Of a stretch of DNA of 64,000 nucleotides, positions 18,289 through 27,341 are shown one piece after another. Made by a program: the position numbers and the translations under genes. How positions within the stretch are numbered: the first letter of the stretch is position 1; every line of letters begins with the position of its first letter. Source of the stretch: Nocardia rhizosphaerihabitans (GTDB lineage: Bacteria; Actinomycetota; Actinomycetes; Mycobacteriales; Mycobacteriaceae). Location of the stretch: positions 62,001 through 126,000 of the forward strand of contig NZ_BMNE01000011.1 of the NCBI RefSeq assembly GCF_014646295.1, written 5' to 3'. Below the pieces are notes generated by a model. The model was not told the origin of the DNA and searched no databases. It saw nothing but the letters and a program-made list of their open reading frames with translations.

Positions 18289-19668
18289 TCACTTCACATC
18301 GTTGATGCTCTTGCCGACATCGGCCAGGGTCATCGGCCCACCGAAATCGCCGCGATACCGGTACGGGGTGAAGCCGCACCGGAACAGCCCCTCGGTGTTC
18401 GGGGTGAACTGCGCGGATTCCCACCCGCCGGGCCTGGCCTGCTGCACGTTGAAGCAGCGTGGCTGGTCGGCCATCGACTTGGACAGATCCACCGGAGCCT
18501 GCAGTCCCCCCGCGGTCCACGAGGTCTCCTTACCCGCGGCCTGGTAGACACAGGCTCGAGTCAGTTCGTCACCGCAGCTGGTGGCGGCCTTCGCGAACAA
18601 CAGCCAGGACTGGAACGCGCGCAAGACCTGGAACGTGATGCCGCTGCCGGGTGAGTACTGCTCGAAGAGGTCCTCCACCTGTTTCACCGCCGGCACGCGA
18701 GCGGCTGCGTCCAGTGGTGCGGTGCCGCTCATGTCGAGCACATTGTTCTGGAACCCCAGCGAGCCCTTCGCCGCATCCAGGAAGACCTGGTTGTAGGAGT
18801 TGGAATTGGCGTCGATCCAGTCCAGCTTGTAGTTCATGCTGGTGAGCACGTCCTGCAGTTTCGCCAGGTAGCGGAAGTCACCGTAGAAGATGAGACCCTT
18901 CACCCCAGCCGCCTTGATAGCCTGGGCGTAGGGGGTCCAGTCCGACACACCCGAGATCGGGTACAGGTCGTTGTAGGCGATCCTCGCACCCGCGGCGGTC
19001 AGCGATTCGGAGAGCTTCTCCCCCATGACCTTGGTGATCGGGGAATCCCCGTTGATCATGCCGATCGCGCCTTTGGAGCCCGGGTAGGCCTCGTTGATGA
19101 GCCAGTCCTGGAATCCGGTGTAGGGATTCACATTCTCCGACACAGCGGAGCCGGCCCCCCGTTGCAGATCCGAGCCGGTGTTCGCGGCTTGGGAGACCTG
19201 CGCGGGGAACTCGGGCAACAGGCACTGCAGTCGGTCTTTGACCCCGAGTCCATCCAGTGCCGCACTACCGCCGACCAGGACGAAGTCCTCGCGGCAGGCC
19301 TCGAGCATGCGCTGGCGGACCTCCATCAGTTTGGTATCGCGCAGGTTGGTGACGATCTTGCGGCCGTTGATGCCGCCTGCCGCGTTACACCAGGACGTGA
19401 AAACCTTTGCCGCGTCGACGAAGTCGGGATTCTTCGTGAAGCCGATATCGGAGAAGACGCCGACCTCGATCTCGGTCGCCGTGACGCCCTGCGACTGGGC
19501 GCCCCCGGGTGTGCCCGGCTTGCAAACATCGGTCAACGTCCCGAAGTCGCCGGCGACGGCCGGTGCGGTACCGCCGGTTCCGTCCTCGCGTGCCCCGCTG
19601 TCCCTGCCACAGCCCGCCACCAGAAGCGCGAGGGCCATCAGGGCGACAACTGTTCGCTGTGGTTTCAC
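18289..19668 (-). CDS. ABC transporter substrate-binding lipoprotein
   Basis: A 459-residue periplasmic-binding-protein (type 1, LivK-like) lipoprotein. The signal peptide ends in the lipobox LVAGC (Cys20). The mature protein contains EIEVGVFSDIGFTKNPD and several motifs of amino-acid/aromatic binding proteins. It delivers the unknown substrate to the fused permease. It is the first gene of the minus-strand operon, with GAGGAGG upstream of the GTG start, and it faces a second Rieske oxygenase across a regulated intergenic region. Confidence 0.93.
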   Translation of the reverse strand: MKPQRTVVALMALALLVAGCGRDSGAREDGTGGTAPAVAGDFGTLTDVCKPGTPGGAQSQGVTATEIEVGVFSDIGFTKNPDFVDAAKVFTSWCNAAGGINGRKIVTNLRDTKLMEVRQRMLEACREDFVLVGGSAALDGLGVKDRLQCLLPEFPAQVSQAANTGSDLQRGAGSAVSENVNPYTGFQDWLINEAYPGSKGAIGMINGDSPITKVMGEKLSESLTAAGARIAYNDLYPISGVSDWTPYAQAIKAAGVKGLIFYGDFRYLAKLQDVLTSMNYKLDWIDANSNSYNQVFLDAAKGSLGFQNNVLDMSGTAPLDAAARVPAVKQVEDLFEQYSPGSGITFQVLRAFQSWLLFAKAATSCGDELTRACVYQAAGKETSWTAGGLQAPVDLSKSMADQPRCFNVQQARPGGWESAQFTPNTEGLFRCGFTPYRYRGDFGGPMTLADVGKSINDVK

Positions 19669-19931
19669 GGTCTTTCCTCCTCTATGAGCGGCGGCACGCC
19701 GATCGACTCCTGCCGCGCACCCGATGCAACGGAAACTATCTTCTCAGCATCTGATAATCAATATGCAGATTTGAGAGAATATAGATCTGGCCACCGAAGG
19801 CACGCTGCCTGACGTCTGCGGCCGCGAGCGATCGCCCCCCGCGTTGACAGCACGTCAACGGCATGGAAATCTGGTAGTCAGTTTTTGAGAATGCTATTCT
19901 CTCAACCATCGGACCGAGCAAAGGGAATCCC
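19669..19931. promoter_or_regulatory. Divergent promoter region, importer operon and Rieske gene
   Basis: This 263-bp AT-richer region separates the ABC importer operon (minus) from the second Rieske gene (plus). It holds a perfect operator at 19887-19901 and a half-site-like GAGAGAATATAG at 19773-19784 nearer the importer, so both directions may be controlled by the same TetR protein. Confidence 0.6.
19887..19901. promoter_or_regulatory. TetR-type operator, perfect GAGAAT-N3-ATTCTC
   Basis: A perfect 6+3+6 inverted repeat, GAGAATGCTATTCTC, with flanking TT and TC A bases extending partial symmetry. The same sequence type recurs at 26543, 28582 and 33637, each in a divergent intergenic region of catabolic genes. 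Confidence 0.75.
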
Positions 19932-21200
19932 TTGGCACACTTCACGAAACCAGCGGCAGGGAGCTGGACGCAGAACTATCCCGAGCTGGGCACCGCCCCG
20001 GTGGACTACACGGACTCGATCGACCCCGCGTTCTACGAGGACGAGCGCCAGGCGATCTTTCGCAAGAGCTGGCTCAATGTCGGTCGGGTGAACCGGTTGC
20101 CCAAGGTGGGCAACTACTTCACCAAGGAACTCGCCTGCGTCGGCACCTCACTGATCATCGTGCGCGGTGCCGATCAGACCATCCGGGCGTTCCACAACGT
20201 CTGCCGTCATCGCGGCAACAAGCTGGTCTGGGACGACTACCCCAACGAGGAGACCTCGGGTACCTGCAGGCAGTTCACCTGCAAGTACCACGCGTGGCGC
20301 TACGGCCTCGACGGCGAACTGACCTTCGTGCAGCAGGAGGGCGAGTTCTTCGACCTGGACAAGCAGCAGTTCGGCCTCAAGAACGTGCGCTGCGAGGTCT
20401 GGCAGGGCTTCATCTTCGTCAACCTTGACGAGAACGCCCGCCCGCTCGACGAGTACCTCGGCCCGCTGGCCAAGGGCCTGGAGGGCTACCCGTTCGAGCA
20501 GATGACCGAGGTCTACAGCTACAAGGCCGAGATCGGCGCCAACTGGAAACTGTTCATCGACGCCTTCGCCGAGTTCTACCACGCACCGGTGCTGCATCAG
20601 AAGCAGGCGGTCAAGGACGAAGCCGACAAGCTGGCCGGTTACGGCTACGAGGCGCTGCACTACGAGATCGCCGCGCCGCACTCGATGATCTCTTCCTGGG
20701 GTGGCATGGCGCCGCCGAAGGATCCGTCGGTGGTGAAGCCGATCGAACGCGAACTGCGCAGCGGCCTGTTCGGGCCGTGGGACCGGCCCGACATCGAGGG
20801 CCTGGACCCGCTACCTGAGGGCCTCAATCCGGCGCGCCACAAGGCATGGGGCATCGACGAATTCGAGTTCTTCCCCAACTTCTCGCTGCTGTTCTGGGCG
20901 CCCGGCTGGTACCTCACCTACCACTACTGGCCGACCGCGGTGAACCGGCACATCTTCGAGGCCAGCCTCTATTTCGTGCCCGCGAAGAACGCGCGCGAAC
21001 GGCTCGCGCAGGAACTCGCCGCGGTGACGTTCAAGGAGTACGCGCTGCAGGACGCGAACACCCTCGAGGCCACCCAGACCATGATCGCCACCAGGGAGGT
21101 CACCGATTTCCCGCTCAACGATCAGGAGATTCTGCTGCGCCACCTGCACAAGACCACCCAGAAGATCGTCGAGGAGTACCGCAATGACCGCGCCGGCTGA
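19932..21200 (+). CDS. Rieske [2Fe-2S] oxygenase, alpha subunit (second)
   Basis: A 422-residue Rieske oxygenase with Cys91-x-His93 and Cys117-x2-His120 binding the cluster and FAEFYHAPVLH (His217, His222) at the catalytic iron. It is not a close copy of the protein at 676, so the two probably act at different steps. A TTG start is used, with AAAGGG upstream. The operator at 19887 lies 30 bp upstream. Its stop overlaps the next small gene by 17 bp. Confidence 0.92.
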   Translation: MAHFTKPAAGSWTQNYPELGTAPVDYTDSIDPAFYEDERQAIFRKSWLNVGRVNRLPKVGNYFTKELACVGTSLIIVRGADQTIRAFHNVCRHRGNKLVWDDYPNEETSGTCRQFTCKYHAWRYGLDGELTFVQQEGEFFDLDKQQFGLKNVRCEVWQGFIFVNLDENARPLDEYLGPLAKGLEGYPFEQMTEVYSYKAEIGANWKLFIDAFAEFYHAPVLHQKQAVKDEADKLAGYGYEALHYEIAAPHSMISSWGGMAPPKDPSVVKPIERELRSGLFGPWDRPDIEGLDPLPEGLNPARHKAWGIDEFEFFPNFSLLFWAPGWYLTYHYWPTAVNRHIFEASLYFVPAKNARERLAQELAAVTFKEYALQDANTLEATQTMIATREVTDFPLNDQEILLRHLHKTTQKIVEEYRNDRAG

Positions 21201-21534
21201 ATCGCACACCACCCCGCTGCCCACCGAGTTCGCCGACCTGGCGCGCTTCTCGGACTGGATCCTGGCCACCGAGCCGGAGCGCTACGCCAAGCGCCTCGCG
21301 TCGACCATGGACGAGATGCAGGACCTGTATGACACGGTCTTTCCCCGTCTGCAGACCGCGCTCGATTTGATCGACAAGCACGACTGGCACGACCTGCCCG
21401 ACGAAGCACGCCACCTGTTCCACCTGCTCCAGTCGCTGGTGATGGTGTCGTTCCCGATCGAGGTCTGGAAGCAGCCGCGCGTCCCCGATGCCGGTGCCGC
21501 CTACCTCGACATCGTGCGCGAACCGGTGGTCTGA
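21184..21534 (+). CDS. Small hypothetical protein coupled to Rieske oxygenase
   Basis: I do not recognise this 116-residue, mostly helical, acidic protein. It has no membrane segment or metal motif; it contains SDWILATEPERYAKRL near the start and a C-terminal SFPIEVWKQPRVPDAG. It has a GAGGAG ribosome site and overlaps the Rieske gene, so it may be a small partner or assembly subunit of that oxygenase (inference from position only). Confidence 0.75.
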   Translation: MTAPAESHTTPLPTEFADLARFSDWILATEPERYAKRLASTMDEMQDLYDTVFPRLQTALDLIDKHDWHDLPDEARHLFHLLQSLVMVSFPIEVWKQPRVPDAGAAYLDIVREPVV

Positions 21535-21538
21535 GGCG

Positions 21539-22756
21539 GTGGCTACGCGCACCCTGCGAGCGGCCGGTCTGCTCGATGTCGACACCGGAGAGATCATCCG
21601 GCCCGGCATCCTTCGGATCGAGGACGACCGGATCGTCGGTGTCGGCGGTGCCGTCGAGGGCGAGGTCGTCGATCTCGGCGACCTCGTCCTGCTGCCCGGG
21701 CTGATGGACATGGAAGTCAATCTGCTGATGGGGGGACGCGGGGAGACCGGACTTGCTTCCAGCGTCACCGACGATCCGGCACTGCGGGTGTTGCGCGCGG
21801 TGGGCAACGCCCGGCGCACGCTGCGGGCCGGTTTCACCACCGTGCGCAACCTCGGTCTTTTCGTCAAAACGGGTGGTTACCTGCTCGATGTCGCGCTGGG
21901 CAAAGCCATCGACGCAGGCTGGATAGACGGCCCCCGCATCGTGCCCGCCGGGCATGCGATCACCCCGACCGGCGGGCACCTCGACCCGACCATGTTCGCC
22001 GCCTTCGCCCCGGACGTACTGCACCTGACGATCGAGGAAGGGATCGCCAACGGCGTCGACGAGGTGCGCAAAGCGGTGCGCTACCAGATCAAACACGGCG
22101 CGCAACTGATCAAGATCTGCGTTTCCGGCGGCGTCATGTCGCTCACCGGAGCACCTGGCGCACAACACTATTCGGACGAAGAACTCCGCGCGATCGTGGA
22201 CGAGGCACATCGCCGTGGACTGCGGGTGGCCGCGCACACCCACGGCGCCGACGCGGTCAAGCACGCGGTGGCGGCCGGCATCGACTGCATCGAGCACGGC
22301 TTCCTCATCGACGACGAGGCCATCGCGCTGATGGTCGAGCACGGCACCTGGCTCGTGCCGACCACCCGATTGGCAGACGCCATGGACGTCTCCAAGGCCG
22401 ACCCGGCGTTGCAGGCCAAGGCGGCCGAGATGTTCCCCAAGGCCCGCACCTCGGTGCTCGCCGCCTACCGAGCCGGAGTCAAGATTGCCGTCGGCACCGA
22501 CGCGCCCGCGATTCCGCACGGCCGCAACGCCGACGAGCTGGTCGCCCTGGTCGAGCGCGGCATGACACCCCTGGACGTGCTGCGCGCGGCCACCGTGCAC
22601 GGCGCGGAACTGATCGGCGTCACCGACCGCGGACGACTCGCCGAAGGGCAGCTCGCCGACATCATCGGCGTCCCCGGCGACCCACTGGGCGACATCACCC
22701 ACACCCGAAACGTGCAGTTCGTGATGAAAGGCGGAAAGATCCATGTCCACAACTGA
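21539..22756 (+). CDS. Amidohydrolase-family protein lacking the HxH metal motif
   Basis: A 405-residue protein with the amidohydrolase fold of the imidazolonepropionase/prolidase-like group. It keeps the lysine expected to be carboxylated (AQLIKICVSGG), the histidines in AAHTHG and CIEHG and the aspartate in VGTDAPAIPHG. At the usual PGLIDxHxH site it reads PGLMDMEVN, with Glu59 and Asn61 in place of both histidines. It may use one metal or an altered site. The GTG start follows the previous stop by 4 bp. It could hydrolyse a cyclic amide, lactone or dione. Confidence 0.85.
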   Translation: MATRTLRAAGLLDVDTGEIIRPGILRIEDDRIVGVGGAVEGEVVDLGDLVLLPGLMDMEVNLLMGGRGETGLASSVTDDPALRVLRAVGNARRTLRAGFTTVRNLGLFVKTGGYLLDVALGKAIDAGWIDGPRIVPAGHAITPTGGHLDPTMFAAFAPDVLHLTIEEGIANGVDEVRKAVRYQIKHGAQLIKICVSGGVMSLTGAPGAQHYSDEELRAIVDEAHRRGLRVAAHTHGADAVKHAVAAGIDCIEHGFLIDDEAIALMVEHGTWLVPTTRLADAMDVSKADPALQAKAAEMFPKARTSVLAAYRAGVKIAVGTDAPAIPHGRNADELVALVERGMTPLDVLRAATVHGAELIGVTDRGRLAEGQLADIIGVPGDPLGDITHTRNVQFVMKGGKIHVHN

Positions 22757-23159
22757 CGACCTGCTCGAGATCCAGCAGGTACTCGCTCGATACGCGGTAA
22801 CCATCACCAAGGGCGACATCGACGGTGTGATCGCGGTGTTCACCCCCGACGGTACCTACAGCGCCTTCGGCGACACCTACACCCTCGACCTGTTCCCCGA
22901 ACTCGTCGCCGCCGCGCCGAAAGGACTCTTCCTCACCGGCACGCCGGCGCTGGATATCGACGGCGACACCGCGACCGGCACGCAGCCGTTGTGTTTCATC
23001 GAGCACAGCACGCACGACATGCGGATCGGGTACTACACCGACACGCTCGTTCGTGGTGAACAAGGGTGGCGGCTACAGACCCGGCGAATGACGTTCATCC
23101 GTCGCAACGGCGAGCACGATTCGGGGATTCCGCACGCGTTCGAGCGTTCCAAGGCATGA
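22743..23159 (+). CDS. SnoaL/NTF2-like protein
   Basis: A 138-residue protein of the nuclear-transport-factor-2-like fold, with EIQQVLARYAVTITKGDIDGVIAVFTPDG at the N-terminus, the pattern of SnoaL_4 proteins that bind small polycyclic or aromatic ligands as isomerases, dehydratases or small-subunit partners. It overlaps the amidohydrolase gene by 14 bp and the next dehydrogenase by ATGA. A Rieske beta-subunit-like role is possible because that subunit shares this fold, but this is only inference. Confidence 0.85.
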   Translation: MSTTDDLLEIQQVLARYAVTITKGDIDGVIAVFTPDGTYSAFGDTYTLDLFPELVAAAPKGLFLTGTPALDIDGDTATGTQPLCFIEHSTHDMRIGYYTDTLVRGEQGWRLQTRRMTFIRRNGEHDSGIPHAFERSKA

Positions 23160-24286
23160 CAGTGGGCACCGGCTCGCCCGCGACACCACCTGTGCTGCAC
23201 GGCATCTCAGATTTCCGCACGGGCCTGCACGCCTGGCTCGACGCCAACGATCTGACCCCGGCACCGGACCATTCGCTCGACGGCCAAGTGGCACAACTGC
23301 TGCGGGTCCGGCGCGCGCTCTTCGACGCGGACTGGATGCGCTACGGCTGGCCCACCGAGATCGGCGGGCTGGGCGGCCCTGCCGCGCTGCGTGCCGTCCT
23401 CGGCGAGGAGGTTGCCACCCGCGACCTCGCCGAGCCGGGCATCTGGTCGATGATCGAAGTCCTCGCACCGACCATGATCTCCTACGCTCGCCCCGAGCTG
23501 GCCGCTGCGATGGTGCCGCTGCTGCTGTCGGGTCGTGAACAATGGTGCCAAGGCTTTTCCGAACCTGGCTCCGGCAGCGACCTGGCTTCACTCAGCACGA
23601 AGGCCACGCGGCACGGCGACGAGTGGGTGATCTCCGGGCAGAAGGTATGGACGAGCCTGGCACAGTACGCGGCCCGCTGTGTACTGCTCGCGCGGACCGG
23701 GCCCGGCCACGACGGAATCAGCGCGTTCTTCGTCGATATGGATTCACCGGGGATCACCGTGCGCCCGCTGCGGACCATGCACGGCGTGGACGAGTTCGCC
23801 GAGGTGTTCTTCGATGACGTGGCTGTTCCCGCGGACCGTTTGCTCGGTACCCCCGGCGACGGCTGGCGGATCGCGATGGACCTGCTGCCCTATGAGCGCT
23901 CTACCTGCTTCTGGCACCGGATCGCTTACCTGTTCACCCGACTCGACCAGGTTCTCGCGCAGACCGACAACGGCGAGGACGCCACACTCGGCGCCGCCTA
24001 CCTCGCCCTGCACACCGTGCGGTGCCGATCGCTGGGCACCCAACGCCGACTGGCGGCAGGTGCGCGGCTCGGGCCCGAGACCTCGATCGACAAGGTGCTG
24101 CTCGCCACCGCCGAACAGCAGCTGTTCGACATCGCCAGGGATCTGCTGCCGGGTGTCGTCGAACTCGACGACGGCCCGTGGCGCACCGAGTTCCTCTACT
24201 CCAGAGCGGCCACGATCTACGGCGGCACCGCCGAGATCCAGCGCAACATCATCGCCCGCAGACTGCTCGATCTCGGGAAGGAGTGA
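23156..24286 (+). CDS. Acyl-CoA dehydrogenase, likely alpha partner
   Basis: A 376-residue acyl-CoA dehydrogenase with the motifs WCQGFSEPGSGSDLASLSTKA and ATIYGGTAEIQRNIIARRLLDLG. It is followed after 2 bp by a shorter, divergent acyl-CoA dehydrogenase gene. Such tandem pairs make alpha2-beta2 enzymes in mycobacterial steroid side-chain breakdown (ChsE family), where each chain supplies part of the active site. The ATG at 23156 overlaps the NTF2-like gene stop. It is likely to dehydrogenate a bulky CoA ester. Confidence 0.92.
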   Translation: MTVGTGSPATPPVLHGISDFRTGLHAWLDANDLTPAPDHSLDGQVAQLLRVRRALFDADWMRYGWPTEIGGLGGPAALRAVLGEEVATRDLAEPGIWSMIEVLAPTMISYARPELAAAMVPLLLSGREQWCQGFSEPGSGSDLASLSTKATRHGDEWVISGQKVWTSLAQYAARCVLLARTGPGHDGISAFFVDMDSPGITVRPLRTMHGVDEFAEVFFDDVAVPADRLLGTPGDGWRIAMDLLPYERSTCFWHRIAYLFTRLDQVLAQTDNGEDATLGAAYLALHTVRCRSLGTQRRLAAGARLGPETSIDKVLLATAEQQLFDIARDLLPGVVELDDGPWRTEFLYSRAATIYGGTAEIQRNIIARRLLDLGKE

Positions 24287-24288
24287 CC

Positions 24289-25143
24289 GTGACCGAACAC
24301 TCCGGCCTCGATTCGGCCGAACGCGCGTTGTTCACGGAGACGATCCGCCGCGCGATGTCCGCCGCCACCGGCCAAGCCTTGGACATCGCCCTGCCCGAGC
24401 TCGGCTGGCCCGACCTACTGGACGCGGCCCCCGAACTCGTAGGACCTGTGATGTTTCGGCTGCTCGGCGAAACCGGAGCGCACGCACCACTGTTGCTCGA
24501 TGTGCTCGGACACGCCGGCGCCGACCCCTGCGCGCTGCCCTTCACCGGCGGGCACTGGGTGCGGTGGGAGCGTCACGAATCCGGCGGCGACGAACAGACG
24601 ACCCGCTCGCCAGGCGACACGATCGACGCGGAACTGCCGCTGCGCCGGGTTCCCGACGGCGCGGTGCTCACAGCTCGAGCGCTGTCCGAGGGCAGGCGCG
24701 CGCTGGGCTGGTGGTTGCTCGGCACCGGCCATGCCATGCTCGGGCTGGCACGGGCGCATGCGCTCGAACGGGTTCAGTTCGGGCGCCCACTGGCGTCGTT
24801 CCAGGCAGTACGGCACCGCCTGGCCGAGACCCTGGTCGCCCTCGACGGCGCCGAGGCGGCGCTGCTGGTCGCCGACGAGGTCGCACTCGATCGCGTCCCC
24901 GGCAACCCCGCCTCGGCCGCGCTACTCGCCAAAGCCGCGGCGGGCCACGCCGCACTCACCGCCTCGCGGCACTGTCAACAGGTACTCGGTGGGATCGGCT
25001 TCACCGCTGAGCACCCACACCATCGGCACGTGCGCCGAACCCTCGTGCTGGACGGACTTCTCGGCAGCGCACGAGACCTCACCAGGGAAGCAGGCGCCGC
25101 GATTCGCGCATCGGGCACGGCCGCCCGGATCGCCCACCTCTGA
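24289..25143 (+). CDS. Acyl-CoA dehydrogenase, short divergent beta partner
   Basis: A 284-residue, shorter acyl-CoA dehydrogenase. The C-terminal helical domain is clear (ALERVQFGRPLASFQAV and RHCQQVLGGIGFTAEH), while the N-terminal and middle regions are reduced and the SEPGSGSD flavin-contact motif is missing. This is the usual look of the non-catalytic or half-site partner in heteromeric enzymes. The GTG at 24289 with AAGGAG upstream is preferred; a GTG at 24283 would overlap the previous stop. Confidence 0.88.
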   Translation: MTEHSGLDSAERALFTETIRRAMSAATGQALDIALPELGWPDLLDAAPELVGPVMFRLLGETGAHAPLLLDVLGHAGADPCALPFTGGHWVRWERHESGGDEQTTRSPGDTIDAELPLRRVPDGAVLTARALSEGRRALGWWLLGTGHAMLGLARAHALERVQFGRPLASFQAVRHRLAETLVALDGAEAALLVADEVALDRVPGNPASAALLAKAAAGHAALTASRHCQQVLGGIGFTAEHPHHRHVRRTLVLDGLLGSARDLTREAGAAIRASGTAARIAHL

Positions 25144-25160
25144 TCATCGAGTACACAAAC

Positions 25161-25198
25161 GATCGCCCGGCACCGGAAAATTCCGGTGCCGGGCGATC
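25161..25198. terminator. Bidirectional terminator with 18-bp perfect arms
   Basis: Two perfect 18-bp arms (GATCGCCCGGCACCGGAA and its complement) with a two-base centre lie between the plus-strand Rieske operon and the convergent lipoprotein gene. This is one of the strongest hairpins in the window. Confidence 0.85.
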
Positions 25199-25209
25199 AC
25201 TCGGTGCGC

Positions 25210-25710
25210 TCAACAAGCTGTGGACGTGCCTCCCTGAATGGCCAGCAGCGCGCAGAACGTTGCCGCGGCGACCTTCCATGTGCCGTTCTGATTCACTGCC
25301 TGCCCGGTCTGATCCGGCAACACCGGATTGCCGCCCATGAGTAGCGTGTAACTCACGTCGGCGCTGTTCGCACCGGTGGATTTCACCGCGGCCACGGTCA
25401 CCGTGGTGCCAGAGGACTGCGGATTCTGCGATTGCGCCTGCAGGATCGGCAGGAAGATGTCACCGCTCTCGACCAGCGCGGCGCGTTTGTCGGGCGGCAC
25501 CGAGCCGTCGAAGAAGGTCGTGTAGGCCTGGGTGATTGCCTGGGTGGCGGCCGCGTCGACTCTCGGGGATGCCGCGCTGGTAGTCGCCCGAGCGGTGGTG
25601 GTCGAGGCCGCGTCTTGATCGTCGTCGGAACCGCACCCGACGAGAACGGAGACCGCGACGACGGCGAGACTGCAACAGGCTGCGGTGGTGCGGAGCAGAG
25701 ATGTGCGCAT
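25210..25710 (-). CDS. Hypothetical low-complexity lipoprotein
   Basis: A 166-residue exported protein with a signal peptide ending in the lipobox VLVGC (Cys at about residue 26), then a Thr/Ala/Ser-rich linker and a globular domain (from about residue 52) that resembles small mycobacterial/nocardial low-molecular-weight antigen MTB12-like proteins. It ends ...TSTAC with two cysteines (FCALLAIQGGTSTAC) that could form a disulfide. It is 10 bp downstream of an enoyl-CoA hydratase gene on the same strand and probably shares its transcript. Confidence 0.8.
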   Translation of the reverse strand: MRTSLLRTTAACCSLAVVAVSVLVGCGSDDDQDAASTTTARATTSAASPRVDAAATQAITQAYTTFFDGSVPPDKRAALVESGDIFLPILQAQSQNPQSSGTTVTVAAVKSTGANSADVSYTLLMGGNPVLPDQTGQAVNQNGTWKVAAATFCALLAIQGGTSTAC

Positions 25711-25720
25711 GAAACTTCCT

Positions 25721-26506
25721 TTATTTGATGTTCGCCTTCATTTCGTCCATACCGACCAAGATCGGGTACCCGGTGACGCTGAGCGCGTTTCCGTGTCCCG
25801 TCTGGTGGATGTCGAACACCGACTGGATAGCGGCGAAGAAGCCCTGCACATCCAGCGTCTGATTGACGGCCCGCTTCGCCTGACGCAAACCGAACGCCGG
25901 CATGGCGGCGATTCGAGCGGCCAGTTCCCTGGTGCGATCGTCGAGTTCGGCTCTGGGCACCACCGTGTTCACCATGCCGACCTGCTGCGCTTCCTCAGCC
26001 GTCACCGCGCGCCCGGTGAACAGGATCTCTTTCGCCTTGCGAGCGCCGAGTTCCCAAGTGTGGCCGTGATATTCGACGCCGCCGATGCCCATCAGCACCA
26101 CCGGATCGGAGAAGAGTGCGTCCTCGGCGGCGACGATGAGATCGCACGGCCAGCACAACAACAACCCGCCCGCGATACACCGACCCTGCACGGCGGCGAT
26201 GGAAGGCTTCGGGATATTGCGCCACCGCAGCGAATACTCCAGGTACCGGCGCGACTCCAGGCTGTATATCCGGTCGAGGGTGATCGAGCGCGGGTCCGGC
26301 CAGGACTTGTCGTTCAGATCGTGACCAGCAGAAAAATGCTTGCCCTCCGCCCGGAGCACGATCACCGCGACATCGTCGGACTCGGCGGCACGAACCCACG
26401 CGGCGTCCAGCTCGTCGAGCAGTTCACCGTTCTGCGCGTTGGCGGCCTCCGGCCGGTCCAGGGTGATGGTCGCGATGCGGTCCGCGACTTCGTAACGGAT
26501 ATACAA
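25721..26506 (-). CDS. Enoyl-CoA hydratase/isomerase
   Basis: A 261-residue crotonase-family protein with LDRPEAANAQN at the N-terminus, the SAGHDLN oxyanion loop and AAVQGRCIAGG in the second conserved block. It likely hydrates or isomerises an unsaturated CoA ester. The start is a TTG at 26506 with AAGGAG 8 bp upstream. The operator at 26543 lies just upstream, between this gene and the divergently transcribed TetR gene. Confidence 0.9.
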   Translation of the reverse strand: MYIRYEVADRIATITLDRPEAANAQNGELLDELDAAWVRAAESDDVAVIVLRAEGKHFSAGHDLNDKSWPDPRSITLDRIYSLESRRYLEYSLRWRNIPKPSIAAVQGRCIAGGLLLCWPCDLIVAAEDALFSDPVVLMGIGGVEYHGHTWELGARKAKEILFTGRAVTAEEAQQVGMVNTVVPRAELDDRTRELAARIAAMPAFGLRQAKRAVNQTLDVQGFFAAIQSVFDIHQTGHGNALSVTGYPILVGMDEMKANIK

Positions 26507-26542
26507 ATCGATGCTCCTTGCCGGGCGGGGGTGCAGTCTGAC

Positions 26543-26557
26543 GAGAATACCATTCTC
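26543..26557. promoter_or_regulatory. TetR-type operator, GAGAAT-N3-ATTCTC
   Basis: A perfect inverted repeat GAGAATACCATTCTC, extended by C/G to 17 bp. It lies in the intergenic region between the enoyl-CoA hydratase and the TetR gene, as expected for an autoregulated repressor. Confidence 0.78.
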
Positions 26558-26679
26558 GCTCCAAGGAAGTAACAGTCTCGTGACTGGCGCGACATCCGTC
26601 GCATGGCTACACAGTTAAACGACGTTCTCCGGTACAGTGCATCCATGTTCTCTTCGCATGTCCGGGGATCGAGGCGCCC

Positions 26680-27333
26680 GTGACCAGCCCGAGCGAGAAA
26701 CCCGCCTGGAAGCAGCGCGCGGTCGAACGATCGCTACGTACGGCGACGCTGCGTGCAGAAGAGCGGGTGCAGCGGTTCCTCGATGCCGCCCAGGCCATCA
26801 TCACGGAGAAGGGCAGTACCGACTTCACCGTGCAGGAGGTCGTCGACCGCTCCCGCCAGTCGCTGCGCAGCTTCTATCTGCAGTTCGACGGTAAACACGA
26901 ACTGCTGCTCGCCCTGTTCGAAGATGCGCTGGCTCGCACGTCGGAACAGTTGCGCGCCGCGGCCGACGGTCAGACCGACCCGATGGACAAGCTTCAGGTC
27001 ACCGTCGAATTGCTGTTCGAGTTGTGCCGACCCGATCCTGCCGCCCAGCGGCCACTGTTCACCGATTTCGCACCGCAACTACTGGTTTCGCACCCAGGAC
27101 ATGTCAAAGTCGCACACGCGCCCGTCCTTGCCTTGTTCACCGAATTGATGGAGCTCGCCAAGGAAGCAGGCGAGATCGGTACCGACATGAACACCCGCCG
27201 AGCCGCGGCCATGGTGATGCAGACCGTCATGTTCACCGCTCAGTCGACCGGCGCGGTCGACGAGGAGACCCAGCATCCGATCACGGCCGCCGAAGTCTGG
27301 AACTTCTGCGCACACGGGTTCGCCCGCTCCTGA
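26680..27333 (+). CDS. TetR/AcrR family regulator, probable regulator of the catabolic island
   Basis: A 217-residue TetR-family protein with an N-terminal helix-turn-helix (FTVQEVVDRSRQSLRSFYLQFDGKHELL, about residues 47-75) preceded by a basic extension of about 25 residues. The C-terminal ligand domain is variable, as usual. An operator sits in its own divergent promoter region and the same operator is in front of several catabolic units, so it is the best candidate for a local repressor released by a CoA ester or pathway intermediate (inference). The start is a GTG. Confidence 0.88.
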   Translation: MTSPSEKPAWKQRAVERSLRTATLRAEERVQRFLDAAQAIITEKGSTDFTVQEVVDRSRQSLRSFYLQFDGKHELLLALFEDALARTSEQLRAAADGQTDPMDKLQVTVELLFELCRPDPAAQRPLFTDFAPQLLVSHPGHVKVAHAPVLALFTELMELAKEAGEIGTDMNTRRAAAMVMQTVMFTAQSTGAVDEETQHPITAAEVWNFCAHGFARS

Positions 27334-27341
27334 GGCCGAAA

